DNA from: UBA1275 sp002323515 | GTDB taxonomy: Bacteria > Bacteroidota > Rhodothermia > Balneolales > Balneolaceae | Assembly: GCA_964007875.1 (NCBI GenBank) | Contig: CAXGAH010000010.1 | Coordinates: 6,890 to 70,889 of the forward strand | DNA: 64,000 nucleotides | Reading direction: 5' to 3' | Shown: piece after piece, positions 26,133-34,844 of the stretch | Position numbering within the stretch: the first letter of the stretch is position 1 | Layout: each line of letters opens with the position of its first letter | Notes under the pieces: generated by a model | What the model was told of the DNA's origin: nothing | What the model saw: the letters and a program-made list of their open reading frames with translations, nothing else | Database searches by the model: none | Made by a program: the position numbers and the translations under genes

Positions 26133-27524
26133 ATGGATCGAAAAACCTTTATGAAAAAAAGTTCGCTTGCAGGACTCGCCGGGGTACTCGGCACAGGGGC
26201 AACAACCGAGGCAACAAATACATTAACCCGTGGGGGGAGTGCAGCTAGCACTTTCAAAAAAGGCGCTAATGATCATATTCAAATTGGTTTTATAGGAACA
26301 GGTCTTCGTGGACGAAATCATGTAAATAACCTACTGGACCATCCGAAGGTGAAGTGCGTGGCTATTTGTGATATTGATCTGGATGCTATTGATCGAGCTT
26401 CGAAAATTATTGAGGCTAAGGGGCAGCCCAAACCCACCATATATAGCGACCACGAACGAGCCTATGAGGATATGCTCGCGAAGGAGAATTTGGATGCGGT
26501 AGTAATCGCAACCAATTGGAGATGGCATACGCCTATGTCACTAGCTGCGATGGAAGCGGAAGTGTATGTTGGGGTAGAAGTGTCTGGGGCATTTTCTGTG
26601 GACGAGTGCTGGGAGTTGGTGCGCACACATGAGCGTACGGGTACTCACCTAATGTTTATGGAAAATGTGAATTATCGCAGAGACGTAATGGCTGTGCGTA
26701 ATATGATTCGGAATAATGTATTTGGGGAGTTACTGCATTTCCGGGGTGGATACCAGCATGATTTGCGTACAGTAAAGTTCAATGACGGTCAGGGTGGGCT
26801 GCTGTACGGGGAAGGATCCTATGGGGAAGCTCGTTGGCGTACCGAGCATTCGCTACAGCGTAACGGAGAATTGTACCCTACGCATGGACTAGGACCGATT
26901 GCCACATGGATGGATATGAATAGAGGGAACAGACTCACAAGTTTGACCTCGCATGCGACCAAAGCTAGGTCGCTTAAACATTTTGCGAAACAGCATCCCG
27001 ATGGAGGACCTAATCACCCTTATGCAACTAAAGAATGGAAACTGGGTGATGTTGTTACCTCCACCCTCACGACGGCCCGAGGAGAAACGATTATTCTAAC
27101 CCACGACACAAATTTACCTCGACCTTATTCCCTTGGTTTTAGAATACAGGGAGTGCAAGGCTTGGCCGAATTTGACTATTATACCCAGCGCGTTCACATC
27201 GAAGGCGTTTCAGAAAATCACCGCTGGGATGCTGGATCTGAATGGTTTGACAAGTACGATCATCCCCTATGGAAGCAGTATAGGGAAGAAGCTGCAAATT
27301 CCGGGCATGGAGGTATGGACTTCTTCTTAGATCGAGCCTTCATTGAAAGTGTTAGGAGGCAGGTTGCGCCTGTGATTGATGTATATGATGGGGCCGTGAT
27401 GCGGGTCGTCACCCCATTATCCGAGCGTTCAATTGCCGAGGGTGGTGCTCCGCAGGAAATACCTGATTTCACCCAAGGTGCATGGATGCATCGCGCACCT
27501 ATATTTGGCCTAGGGGATCTCTAA
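26133..27524 (+). CDS. GH109-like alpha-N-acetylgalactosaminidase (Gfo/Idh/MocA fold)
   Basis: The 463-aa protein begins with a Tat-like leader (DRKTFMKKSSLAGLAG) in which the usual Arg-Arg is Arg-Lys. A Rossmann domain follows with IGFIGTGLRGRNHV (NAD binding, about residues 51-64). The segments MFMENVNYRRDVMAVRNM, FRGGYQHDLRTVKFND, NGELYPTHGLGPIA, ILTHDTNLPRPYSLGFR and GGMDFF match the pattern I know from GH109 enzymes. These cleave terminal alpha-GalNAc by an NAD+-dependent oxidation/elimination route. It is flanked by a symporter, a sugar nucleotidyltransferase and a NahK-like kinase. The alternative is another oxidoreductase of the MocA family, but the extended motif match favours GH109. 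The leader predicts export. Confidence 0.88.
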   Translation: MDRKTFMKKSSLAGLAGVLGTGATTEATNTLTRGGSAASTFKKGANDHIQIGFIGTGLRGRNHVNNLLDHPKVKCVAICDIDLDAIDRASKIIEAKGQPKPTIYSDHERAYEDMLAKENLDAVVIATNWRWHTPMSLAAMEAEVYVGVEVSGAFSVDECWELVRTHERTGTHLMFMENVNYRRDVMAVRNMIRNNVFGELLHFRGGYQHDLRTVKFNDGQGGLLYGEGSYGEARWRTEHSLQRNGELYPTHGLGPIATWMDMNRGNRLTSLTSHATKARSLKHFAKQHPDGGPNHPYATKEWKLGDVVTSTLTTARGETIILTHDTNLPRPYSLGFRIQGVQGLAEFDYYTQRVHIEGVSENHRWDAGSEWFDKYDHPLWKQYREEAANSGHGGMDFFLDRAFIESVRRQVAPVIDVYDGAVMRVVTPLSERSIAEGGAPQEIPDFTQGAWMHRAPIFGLGDL

Positions 27525-27531
27525 ACTTCCT

Positions 27532-28470
27532 ATGCAATCCATCTCACTGGTCATTCTTGCAGCAGGTTTAGGTAGCCGGTACGGAGGCCAAAAACAAACC
27601 GATGGCCTAGGACCGAATCAAGAAAGCTTGCTCGACTACGCAATTTATGACGGATTAATGGCCGGTTTTACTCAGATCGTTTTTGTGGTTCGAGAATCGA
27701 TGATGCCTAGCTTCAAAGAAGCACTAGAAGCTAGATGGGGCAGCTATAGGAACAAGTACTATCCCGAAGCTTGTTTTGAGTGCGTATTACAAAAGATGGA
27801 CGATCTACCAGAGGGTTGTGAATGGCCGGTGGAGCGTACAAAACCGTGGGGAACGGCACATGCTCTTTGGGCTGCTCGCAAATGTATCCATGAACCCTTT
27901 GCCATGATTAATGCCGACGATTTTTATGGGCGTGACACTTTCCTACGTATTGCCCAACACTTAACAACGCTAGACAACCATTCCTTGGACGCCTGTTTAG
28001 TTGGATATCCAATAACTCGTACACTTTCGAAAAATGGTTCTGTCTCTAGAGGTATTTGTGAAATTAGGGGTAGCAATCTAAGCCGAATCGTTGAGCGAAC
28101 CAACATAGAAACCGATGGAGCCTCTATTTGGTACAAAGAAAATGAAACCGTTCAACTTTTAGATGGTACCGAAATTGTTTCAATGAACTTAATAGGATTT
28201 AGTTCATTAATTTTTACGGTACTTGAAGATCTTTTAACCAATTTTTTCACCGAACAAATTGAGGGAATGAATCCTCAGCAACTCTCAGCGGAATGCTATA
28301 TTCCTAGCGCACTACAGTCCTGTATCGAACGAGGTCTTTCGGTTCCGGTACTCGAGAGTAATTCTGTCTGGTTTGGAGTTACCTATCCGGATGATGCGCC
28401 CGTGGTATGCGATGAGCTGCTGGATTTAGTAAAAGAAGGGGCTTACCCAACACCCCTTTGGACGCAATAA
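27532..28470 (+). CDS. Sugar-1-phosphate nucleotidyltransferase
   Basis: The 312-aa NTP-transferase fold opens with ILAAGLGSRYGGQKQTDG, where GxGxR binds nucleotide phosphates, and has the metal-binding region FAMINADDFYGRDTF at about residues 124-138. The C-terminal domain is short and lacks hexapeptide acetyltransferase repeats, so it is not a GlmU-type bifunctional enzyme. It starts 7 bp after the GH109 gene and ends 3 bp before the HexNAc 1-kinase gene. The most economical role is therefore making a UDP-HexNAc from UTP and the kinase product. Both sugar and nucleotide specificity are inferred. Confidence 0.82.
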   Translation: MQSISLVILAAGLGSRYGGQKQTDGLGPNQESLLDYAIYDGLMAGFTQIVFVVRESMMPSFKEALEARWGSYRNKYYPEACFECVLQKMDDLPEGCEWPVERTKPWGTAHALWAARKCIHEPFAMINADDFYGRDTFLRIAQHLTTLDNHSLDACLVGYPITRTLSKNGSVSRGICEIRGSNLSRIVERTNIETDGASIWYKENETVQLLDGTEIVSMNLIGFSSLIFTVLEDLLTNFFTEQIEGMNPQQLSAECYIPSALQSCIERGLSVPVLESNSVWFGVTYPDDAPVVCDELLDLVKEGAYPTPLWTQ

Positions 28471-28473
28471 GCT

Positions 28474-29664
28474 ATGTCAATAAAAAAAAGATCATCGTCA
28501 GAGCTAATACATAAAGTACACTCCTTCATACCTGAGGTACTGGTTAATGAACTTGAGGTGCAGCAACTAGGGCTTGGTCACATTCATGAAAGTTACCTCA
28601 TTCAACATTCAGGCACACCAACCTGGATTCTTCAAAGAATTAACACACAGGTTTTCACCAAGCCCAAACAGGTTGAAAAAAATCACCACACCCTAGTTGA
28701 TTTATTCAAAAGGAAATCCATAGATGCGCTAGGGATTCAACTACCTGAAGTGGTACCCTACTCGGCTCAGAGCCTATATTATTGGGATGCAGACTATCAG
28801 CCTTGGCGACTGTATACCTTTTATAGTGAGCATATTTGTTATGAATATTGCTCTTCGCTTGAGATTGCTCGAAAGGCTGGTAAAGCATTTGGTCGGTTTT
28901 CACGAGTGCTTAATAAACCTGATAATGAACCGGAAAAGCATCATCCAGAAAGAGTAGAACCTAGTCTTGAGAATACCGTCACTACAAAAACTGCCGGGAT
29001 CGCTGAAGCATGCAAGCCTACGCTTGACGCCTTCCACAGCATCCACCATCGAGCCCACCAACACCACGCCGCACGGGCAAGATACCATGGGCCCCTACAA
29101 TTAAATACCAAACAGGGATCTCACCTGCTACAATTTGACCTTGAGGCCTGGAACATCACCATCGAAAAATACCTCCCTTCGCTTATGGGCATGGAAAATG
29201 CTCTTACCAGCGATAAGGGCCAACGTTTTAATCGATTATCACATAATGATGCCAAGCTGAATAACCTGCTCCTTCACCCAGAAAATGAACCCGCTGTCAT
29301 ACTTGATCTAGATACCGTGATGCCCGGATCCTTGTTATTTGATTTAGGCGATGGCCTACGTAGTATTTCGACATCGTCTAAAGAAGATGAACCAGACCTA
29401 GCCCAAGTTCGCATACATTGGGAGTATCATCAGCAGTATAGAGAGGCTTTTTTAGCCGAAGTCGATTCAATGCTAAACCAGGATGAACAGCGCTATATCT
29501 CCTTTGCTGGCCCTTATATGACCTTTATCATGGGTCTCCGATTTTATACCGATTTTCTAGACGGTAATCGTTATTACTCTTCCAACTATCCAGAACACAA
29601 CTTGGTACGAGCTCGAAACCAATTCCACCTCTTCCATCAAATGATGGAAAAGGTGAACGGTTAA
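28474..29664 (+). CDS. NahK-like N-acetylhexosamine 1-kinase
   Basis: The 396-aa APH-fold kinase aligns by eye with Bifidobacterium NahK over its whole length: LGLGHIHESYLI with WILQRINTQVF at the N-lobe, catalytic LSHNDAKLNNLLL, metal-binding ILDLDTVMPGSLLFDLGDGLR, and near the end FLDGNRYYSSNYPEHNLVRAR. NahK phosphorylates GlcNAc and GalNAc at C1 with ATP. It is the last gene of the symporter-GH109-nucleotidyltransferase-kinase operon. The product could be turned to UDP-GlcNAc/GalNAc by the preceding gene. A His-rich stretch about residues 187-200 looks specific to this sequence. Confidence 0.9.
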   Translation: MSIKKRSSSELIHKVHSFIPEVLVNELEVQQLGLGHIHESYLIQHSGTPTWILQRINTQVFTKPKQVEKNHHTLVDLFKRKSIDALGIQLPEVVPYSAQSLYYWDADYQPWRLYTFYSEHICYEYCSSLEIARKAGKAFGRFSRVLNKPDNEPEKHHPERVEPSLENTVTTKTAGIAEACKPTLDAFHSIHHRAHQHHAARARYHGPLQLNTKQGSHLLQFDLEAWNITIEKYLPSLMGMENALTSDKGQRFNRLSHNDAKLNNLLLHPENEPAVILDLDTVMPGSLLFDLGDGLRSISTSSKEDEPDLAQVRIHWEYHQQYREAFLAEVDSMLNQDEQRYISFAGPYMTFIMGLRFYTDFLDGNRYYSSNYPEHNLVRARNQFHLFHQMMEKVNG

Positions 29665-29697
29665 ACGATATGCTTTGAGTAGCTGTAGCGGTAAATC

Positions 29698-31338
29698 CTA
29701 CCAGAAGATAGCGTAAAGAACAGCCGTAATAATTAGCACGGTATACGCACCTATATTAAAGGATCGACTTGTTTTGAAAGTTTCCGAAGTGGTAATAATA
29801 GCTTTCGGGTCATCATCATTTGGATTGGTTGTCAAAGAAACACCTGCAATTACAACAATGGTAAGGATCAAGGTGTAATACATTTGAGTTAAAAACGGTA
29901 GTTCCAACGACGGTACCTTTAATAATAATGCAATCACAATGGATGAAAGCACCCCATAAATAGCGGCTTTGGTAGTAGTTTTTTTCCAGAAAAGCCCCAT
30001 GATAAAGACGGCTAAGATCCCTGGACTCACTAAGCCAGTATATTCTTGAATATATTGAAACATCTGAGGAATGTTGCTTAATTGAGGTGCAACTAGAACT
30101 GCAATAATCAAGGCTACAATAGCTGTTAAGCGACCCACTGTTACGGTTTGTTTATCTGTAGCTGCTCTATTGAAATAGGGTTTGTAAATATCCATAGTAA
30201 AGATAGTGGCTACCGAATTAAGCATGGAAGCTAAAGAAGAGACAATAGCGGCTGCAAGTGCTGCTACCACCAAACCTTTAAATCCAGGCATCACAAATTC
30301 ACTAATTAACCAAGGGTATGCCTTATCGTTATCAAGTCCACCATCTGCTTTAGTAAAGGCTTCTACTACTCCAGGAATCGTATTGGTTCCCTCAGGCTGG
30401 GAAAACATCACATAGGCAACAATTCCAGGAATAACGACAATCAAAGGAATGATGAGCTTTAAAAATGCTGCAAAAACAATCCCTTTTTGAGACTCTTCTA
30501 GAGACTTAGCGGCTAGTGTCCTCTGGATAATGTATTGGTTAAATCCCCAATAATATAAGTTCGCCACCCACATCCCGCCTACCAGCACTGCAATTCCTGG
30601 GAGGTTATTAAACTCCGGATTATCTCGATCCAAAATCATATGAAATTTATCTCCGGCTACATCATAGATATGGTTAATTCCGCGTAACACACCACCGTCT
30701 GGTGTAACTTGATCCAAAGCTATGAAGGTTGTTACAAGACCGCCTAAGACCAACAATACGACTTGTACAACATCGGTCCAGGCTACAGCAGATAATCCAC
30801 CATAAATAGAGTAGGCTGCTGCAATTAATGCCAAACCAATGAGAGAGACCCAAATTAGACTCCCATCACCTACCCCGAAAATGGTATCCAACGCTTTTGC
30901 ACCCAAGAAAATAACCGTAGTCAGGTTTACAAACACAAATAAGGCAATCCAAAATACTGCCAAAATGGTTTTCAGGGTGGTATTAAATCGCTGCTCAACA
31001 AATTCTGGTATGGTATATAATTTTTTCTCTATAAAAATAGGAAGGAGAAACTTTCCCACAATTAAGAGGGTAATGGCGGCCATCCACTCATAGGTAGCAA
31101 TGGCAAGACCTACCGCAAAGCCTGAGCCAGACATACCAATAATTTGTTCCGCCGAGATGTTTGCCGCGATTAATGACGCCCCTATCGCCCACCATGGGAG
31201 CGATTTACCGGCTAAAAAGTAATCTTCTGCATTTTTTTGGCGCCCGTCCTTATCTCTAGAAACCCAAAGTCCAATTCCTACAATCAACATGATGTAGGCT
31301 ACAAAAACAATAATATCAATGGTCTCAAATCCGCTCAT
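29698..31338 (-). CDS. SGLT-type sodium/sugar symporter
   Basis: Membrane protein of about 546 aa with about 14 segments. SGLT features: AEDYFLAGKSLPWWAIGAS, ANISAEQIIGMSGSGFA (sodium-site helix), ATYEWMAA, and NLYYWGFNQYIIQRTLAAK, which matches the sugar-site region of Vibrio vSGLT. I chose ATG 31336-31338; an in-frame ATG at 31393-31395 adds 19 residues before the first helix. It converges on the HexNAc kinase gene with 33 bp between stops, so it is a separate transcript. It probably imports a hexose or HexNAc; the proximity suggests the same substrates as the neighbouring operon. Confidence 0.9.
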   Translation of the reverse strand: MSGFETIDIIVFVAYIMLIVGIGLWVSRDKDGRQKNAEDYFLAGKSLPWWAIGASLIAANISAEQIIGMSGSGFAVGLAIATYEWMAAITLLIVGKFLLPIFIEKKLYTIPEFVEQRFNTTLKTILAVFWIALFVFVNLTTVIFLGAKALDTIFGVGDGSLIWVSLIGLALIAAAYSIYGGLSAVAWTDVVQVVLLVLGGLVTTFIALDQVTPDGGVLRGINHIYDVAGDKFHMILDRDNPEFNNLPGIAVLVGGMWVANLYYWGFNQYIIQRTLAAKSLEESQKGIVFAAFLKLIIPLIVVIPGIVAYVMFSQPEGTNTIPGVVEAFTKADGGLDNDKAYPWLISEFVMPGFKGLVVAALAAAIVSSLASMLNSVATIFTMDIYKPYFNRAATDKQTVTVGRLTAIVALIIAVLVAPQLSNIPQMFQYIQEYTGLVSPGILAVFIMGLFWKKTTTKAAIYGVLSSIVIALLLKVPSLELPFLTQMYYTLILTIVVIAGVSLTTNPNDDDPKAIITTSETFKTSRSFNIGAYTVLIITAVLYAIFW

Positions 31339-31505
31339 ATGTGTATACTTTATTATGTTTATTTCTGCGCTTAATAAAAGGAATTCTATAAACATTTAGA
31401 ATACAGAAGTTCTTTTTTTATTTTACAGTACAAACTAACTAAAGAAAAACAGAATTACGTTTCTATTCTAATAGCGACAAAAACCCCAAATAAATTAGTA
31501 CACTC

Positions 31506-31970
31506 ATGAAAAAAGCATCTCTATTACTGTTTCTAATGGCATTTACCATTATTGGATTCTCTTGCGGTGAATCCGAAGCAGATCGTATGGCCAGAGAACA
31601 AGCACGAATAGATTCTCTTCGTGTAGCTGAACAAGCCGCACTTGAAGCACGGATGCAAGCCGTGGAAGATAGTTTAGCTGCAGTAGAAGCAGCCCAATTA
31701 GCTCAAGAAGCAGCTAAAACGGCCTATATATTCGATGAAAATGGCACCTATGTGCTTCAAACCGGCGCATGGCGCTCAGAAGTAAAAGCAAATCTAATAG
31801 CTGATCGATGGTCGAGAAGAGTTTCGGCAGCATATGTTGTCCAAGGCGGCGATGAAACTAGTGGCGATGTTTGGTTTCGAGTTCGCATTGGTTATTTCCC
31901 AACTATGCAAGACGCCCAAAACTTTGGCGATGAAATGGGTCTGAGTTACTGGGTAACCACTCGAAACTAA
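31506..31970 (+). CDS. SPOR-domain lipoprotein
   Basis: The 154-aa protein has a lipobox ending GFSC at about residue 20. An Ala/Glu/Arg-rich helix follows (about 25-75) with heptad-like EAxxA and DSLxxxE patterns. The SPOR domain runs about residues 80-150, with TYVLQTGAWRSEVKANLIAD and VWFRVRIGYFPTMQDAQNFG. SPOR domains bind denuded peptidoglycan at the division septum, so a septal envelope role is likely. It stands alone between the symporter and the partner-switching genes. Confidence 0.9.
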   Translation: MKKASLLLFLMAFTIIGFSCGESEADRMAREQARIDSLRVAEQAALEARMQAVEDSLAAVEAAQLAQEAAKTAYIFDENGTYVLQTGAWRSEVKANLIADRWSRRVSAAYVVQGGDETSGDVWFRVRIGYFPTMQDAQNFGDEMGLSYWVTTRN

Positions 31971-32249
31971 ACTTTGGATAGCATATCTATTGACTGTTTG
32001 ATCGCATCTAATGCGTAAAATGGCTAGTTAATATGAAAAAAATATTTTAGTTGCTTATCTCGCAAGCAATTAGTTAATTGAGTCAACGCTCAAGTAGCGT
32101 CTCTCTTGATGAATAGTCAGGGCATTATATCGGAATGATGTAATGCCCTATTTTTTTGGATCAACTTATCTATATTATACGTATACGTTCCTTATACGTA
32201 CTGACTTGCCATAATATCCTATCGTCCTGAATACGCTGACTCACTAGTT
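31971..32249 (+). other. Structured intergenic region with three hairpins
   Basis: This 279-bp gap contains no gene. Three inverted repeats occur in series: ttgctt/aagcaa at 32051-32069, acgct/agcgt at 32086-32100, and the terminator at 32119-32157. The segment could be a long 3' untranslated region of the SPOR gene or a small RNA. A candidate promoter for the downstream trio lies somewhere in 32158-32249, an AT-rich stretch with tatacgtatacg. Confidence 0.4.
32119..32157 (+). terminator. Strong rho-independent terminator
   Basis: agggcattatatc (32119-32131) pairs with gatgtaatgccct (32137-32149), with one G-U pair, around ggaat, followed by atttttttgg. It ends transcription from the SPOR lipoprotein or from a small RNA ahead of the rsbV-like gene. 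Confidence 0.88.
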
Positions 32250-32606
32250 ATGATGAAACACTTTACGATTACCAAACGCCAAGAAGAGCATATTGCGATT
32301 CTTGAAATAAATGGAGAACTGGATGCTCATAATGCCTTCCAGCTTGAACAGCAGTTTAAAACCTTAATTGAAACAGAGGCTTACCACATAATAGTAAACT
32401 GTTCGAACTTAGAGTATATAGCGAGTGCTGGACTGGGTGTGTTCATGGCCTACATTGAAGACATTCGAAATCTTGGCGGGGATATTAAACTATCAAATAT
32501 GACCGATGGTGTCTATCATGTCTTTGACTTATTGGGTTTCCCTAGTTTGTATGATATTCATAGAGATGAATCTGAGGCACTTAGCAGTTTCAAAACCCAA
32601 AAGTAG
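32250..32606 (+). CDS. STAS-domain anti-anti-sigma factor, RsbV/SpoIIAA type
   Basis: The 118-aa protein is a single STAS domain. The phosphorylatable Ser lies in LEYIASAGLGVF at about residues 52-63, the position phosphorylated by RsbW/SpoIIAB kinases. In these systems the dephosphorylated form binds the kinase and frees its partner. It is followed by a RsbW-like kinase (14-bp gap) and a SpoIIE-type phosphatase (3-bp gap), so the complete partner switch is encoded. ATG 32250 or 32253 can serve as start. Confidence 0.92.
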   Translation: MMKHFTITKRQEEHIAILEINGELDAHNAFQLEQQFKTLIETEAYHIIVNCSNLEYIASAGLGVFMAYIEDIRNLGGDIKLSNMTDGVYHVFDLLGFPSLYDIHRDESEALSSFKTQK

Positions 32607-32620
32607 TCCGATTTAGTATC

Positions 32621-33040
32621 TTGAAAGCTTCAACATCGCAAAGTATTAATGTATCCTCCTCTACTGAGCATTTGCGAGAAGTACGCAACTTTGTTCAAAA
32701 ATTTGTTCAACAATTTGATGTGAATAAAAACTATTTAGACGAAATCATTTTAGCGGTTGACGAAGCTTATACCAACATTATAAAACACGCCTACAATAAC
32801 GATCCCAATCATAATGTAAAAATAGAATTAGGAACCTCTAAAGATACATTATGGGTACGACTTAGCGATACTGGTATTCATTTTAATGCGGATGAATATC
32901 AACCCCCGGATCTTCTAAAAAGAATTAAAAATAAACAACGTGGTGGCATGGGTGTTTATTTAATTAACAAACTTATGGATTCGGTGGAATATTCTAGCGC
33001 CGGTAAAACCAATACCATATTGATGAGAAAACGGATCTAA
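32621..33040 (+). CDS. RsbW/SpoIIAB-like serine kinase (anti-sigma type)
   Basis: The 139-aa GHKL ATPase has the N-box in IILAVDEAYTNIIKHAY (Glu and Asn that bind Mg-ATP), the DTG motif in LSDTGIHF, and the glycine-rich lid RGGMGVYLINKLMD. It would phosphorylate the STAS protein encoded just upstream. The apparent start is TTG 32621, because no in-frame ATG lies near; the N-terminus MKASTSQS precedes the first strand. Which sigma factor or effector it sequesters is not shown here. Confidence 0.92.
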   Translation: MKASTSQSINVSSSTEHLREVRNFVQKFVQQFDVNKNYLDEIILAVDEAYTNIIKHAYNNDPNHNVKIELGTSKDTLWVRLSDTGIHFNADEYQPPDLLKRIKNKQRGGMGVYLINKLMDSVEYSSAGKTNTILMRKRI

Positions 33041-33043
33041 CAA

Positions 33044-34840
33044 ATGAATGGATCTAGTTCAAATGATCGAGCCATTCAATTAGGGCATTTTGAACAACGT
33101 ACGCTCTTAGAGACTGGCCGGGATTTAATTGAGTCTCAAGATCCAGAATTCATTTTAAACAACTTACTTCTGATCAGCCTTGGGAAATTAAGAGTAAGTA
33201 GTGCCTGTATCATTGTACACGGGCCAGGTGAAGACCGTTATGTCATCTCAAAAGGAAAAGGTCGTTTTTCCCATCTTGAAGGTCAAATGCTTAACCATGA
33301 GCCCGAAATCGGGAGCTTAAAAAAGGGGGTCTACCACTCCAGAGAACTCCCTGAACTTTTTGAGGGGCTAGAGCTCTCAAAGGATGCTGTGATGTTTCAC
33401 TTGAGAACATCTACCCACCATATCGGGTTTCTTTGTATTGAACCCACCTTTAGATCTGAGGCTATTACGACCCAGGAACAGGATTTCATTGAAAATTTAT
33501 GCCTCATTACCTCAGCTACACTTTCTAGCTCAAGAATGTTTGAAGAATTAAAAAAAATAAACCGACGGCTCGACAGAAAAGTTCATGATTTAGATTCGCT
33601 TTTTGAATTAAGTAAGGACTTTAACCAAATGCAGTCGATTGATGAGTTAAGTCGGACCATGAAGTTTGCTCTATTAGGTCAACTTTTCGTAAATCGCTTT
33701 CTATTTTTATTCAAAGAAGGGGGGCAGGTAAGAGCGTTGGTTCAATCTGGACTTCAAATAAAAGTCCTGGAACATAATCCGTTGGTACTTTTTGACATAC
33801 CTAGAGTAATGGCAGTCGAGACTATGGCTGATTTTGGAGTTGATAGCTCCTCAACAGATGAACTAGAAGCTTGGGCTACCTATTTAACCCAACAAAAAAT
33901 TCATTATGTATTGCCCGTTGAATCTCAAGGAGAGACTTTAGGTGTTATAGGCATAGGTAACAAAAGTACAGGACAGGCCCTAGCTGTTGATGAGCTTGAT
34001 TTTGTTCTATCATTGGCCAATCTAGTTGTTCTTAATATTAAACGAATTCAATTATTGCAAGAACAACTACTCAATCAACAATTTCAAAAAGAATTAGAGC
34101 TAGCTCGAACCATTCAGGAGGGCTTACTACCAAAAAAATTACCCTTTATAGAAGGTTTGGATATAGCAGCCATAAATATTCCCTCAAAGCAAATAGGTGG
34201 CGACTATTTTGATTTATTCCGGTTGAATGATGGAGGACATCTATTAAGTATAGCCGATGTTACAGGTAAGGGTGTTCCAGCGGCTTTACTCATGGCTAAT
34301 TTGCAAGCTATGATTCACGCCTTAACCTTGCAGGAGACCACTCTCGAAGCTGCTACAGGGACCATAAACGATTTTATATACACAAATATCCCAGCAGATA
34401 AGTTCATTACCTTCTTTTGGACTAAAATTGAAGCTGACGGTAAAACCCTCAAGTTTGTGAATGCTGGTCATGACCATCCCATTGTTTTTCGTAGAAGTAC
34501 AAGTGACCCGATGAATGAATTTAACGCACAAGTTGAACAAATCGAATTGAATGAAGGAGGTTTGCTCTTAGGCGTTCTACCTACATTAGCCCCCTATACG
34601 GTTTCATATTTTACCTTAGAGGCCAATGATGTAGTAATTTTCTATACAGATGGAGTGACCGAGGCCATGCACCCTACAACTGAGGAGGAATACAGTCTTA
34701 ATCGGCTAAAAAAAGTTGTCTTGAGGCACTTAGATAAAACAGCGGAAGAAATAAAAAATGCCATCATATCCGAGGTCAACGAATTCTCAAATCATATGCG
34801 ATTTGATGACCTAACCCTAATTGTGGTCAAGAAAGAATAG
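33044..34840 (+). CDS. RsbU/SpoIIE-type PP2C phosphatase with GAF-like sensors
   Basis: The 598-aa protein is predicted to be cytosolic. Two GAF-like domains are suggested at about residues 15-165 and 190-335. A helical linker (LLNQQFQKELELARTIQEGL) leads to the PP2C domain, about 355-598. Metal-binding Asp residues are seen in GGDYFDLF, SIADVTGKG, FYTDGVTEAM and FDDLTLIVV. It should dephosphorylate the neighbouring STAS protein when the sensor region is stimulated. The stimulus is unknown. It ends 4 bp from the convergent mltF-like gene. Confidence 0.92.
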   Translation: MNGSSSNDRAIQLGHFEQRTLLETGRDLIESQDPEFILNNLLLISLGKLRVSSACIIVHGPGEDRYVISKGKGRFSHLEGQMLNHEPEIGSLKKGVYHSRELPELFEGLELSKDAVMFHLRTSTHHIGFLCIEPTFRSEAITTQEQDFIENLCLITSATLSSSRMFEELKKINRRLDRKVHDLDSLFELSKDFNQMQSIDELSRTMKFALLGQLFVNRFLFLFKEGGQVRALVQSGLQIKVLEHNPLVLFDIPRVMAVETMADFGVDSSSTDELEAWATYLTQQKIHYVLPVESQGETLGVIGIGNKSTGQALAVDELDFVLSLANLVVLNIKRIQLLQEQLLNQQFQKELELARTIQEGLLPKKLPFIEGLDIAAINIPSKQIGGDYFDLFRLNDGGHLLSIADVTGKGVPAALLMANLQAMIHALTLQETTLEAATGTINDFIYTNIPADKFITFFWTKIEADGKTLKFVNAGHDHPIVFRRSTSDPMNEFNAQVEQIELNEGGLLLGVLPTLAPYTVSYFTLEANDVVIFYTDGVTEAMHPTTEEEYSLNRLKKVVLRHLDKTAEEIKNAIISEVNEFSNHMRFDDLTLIVVKKE

Positions 34841-34844
34841 ATGG

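Noticed and set aside
26133..26220. Confident Tat signal peptide on the GH109-like protein
   Set aside because: The leader has Arg-Lys rather than Arg-Arg, so Tat export is possible but not shown; it is mentioned only as Tat-like.
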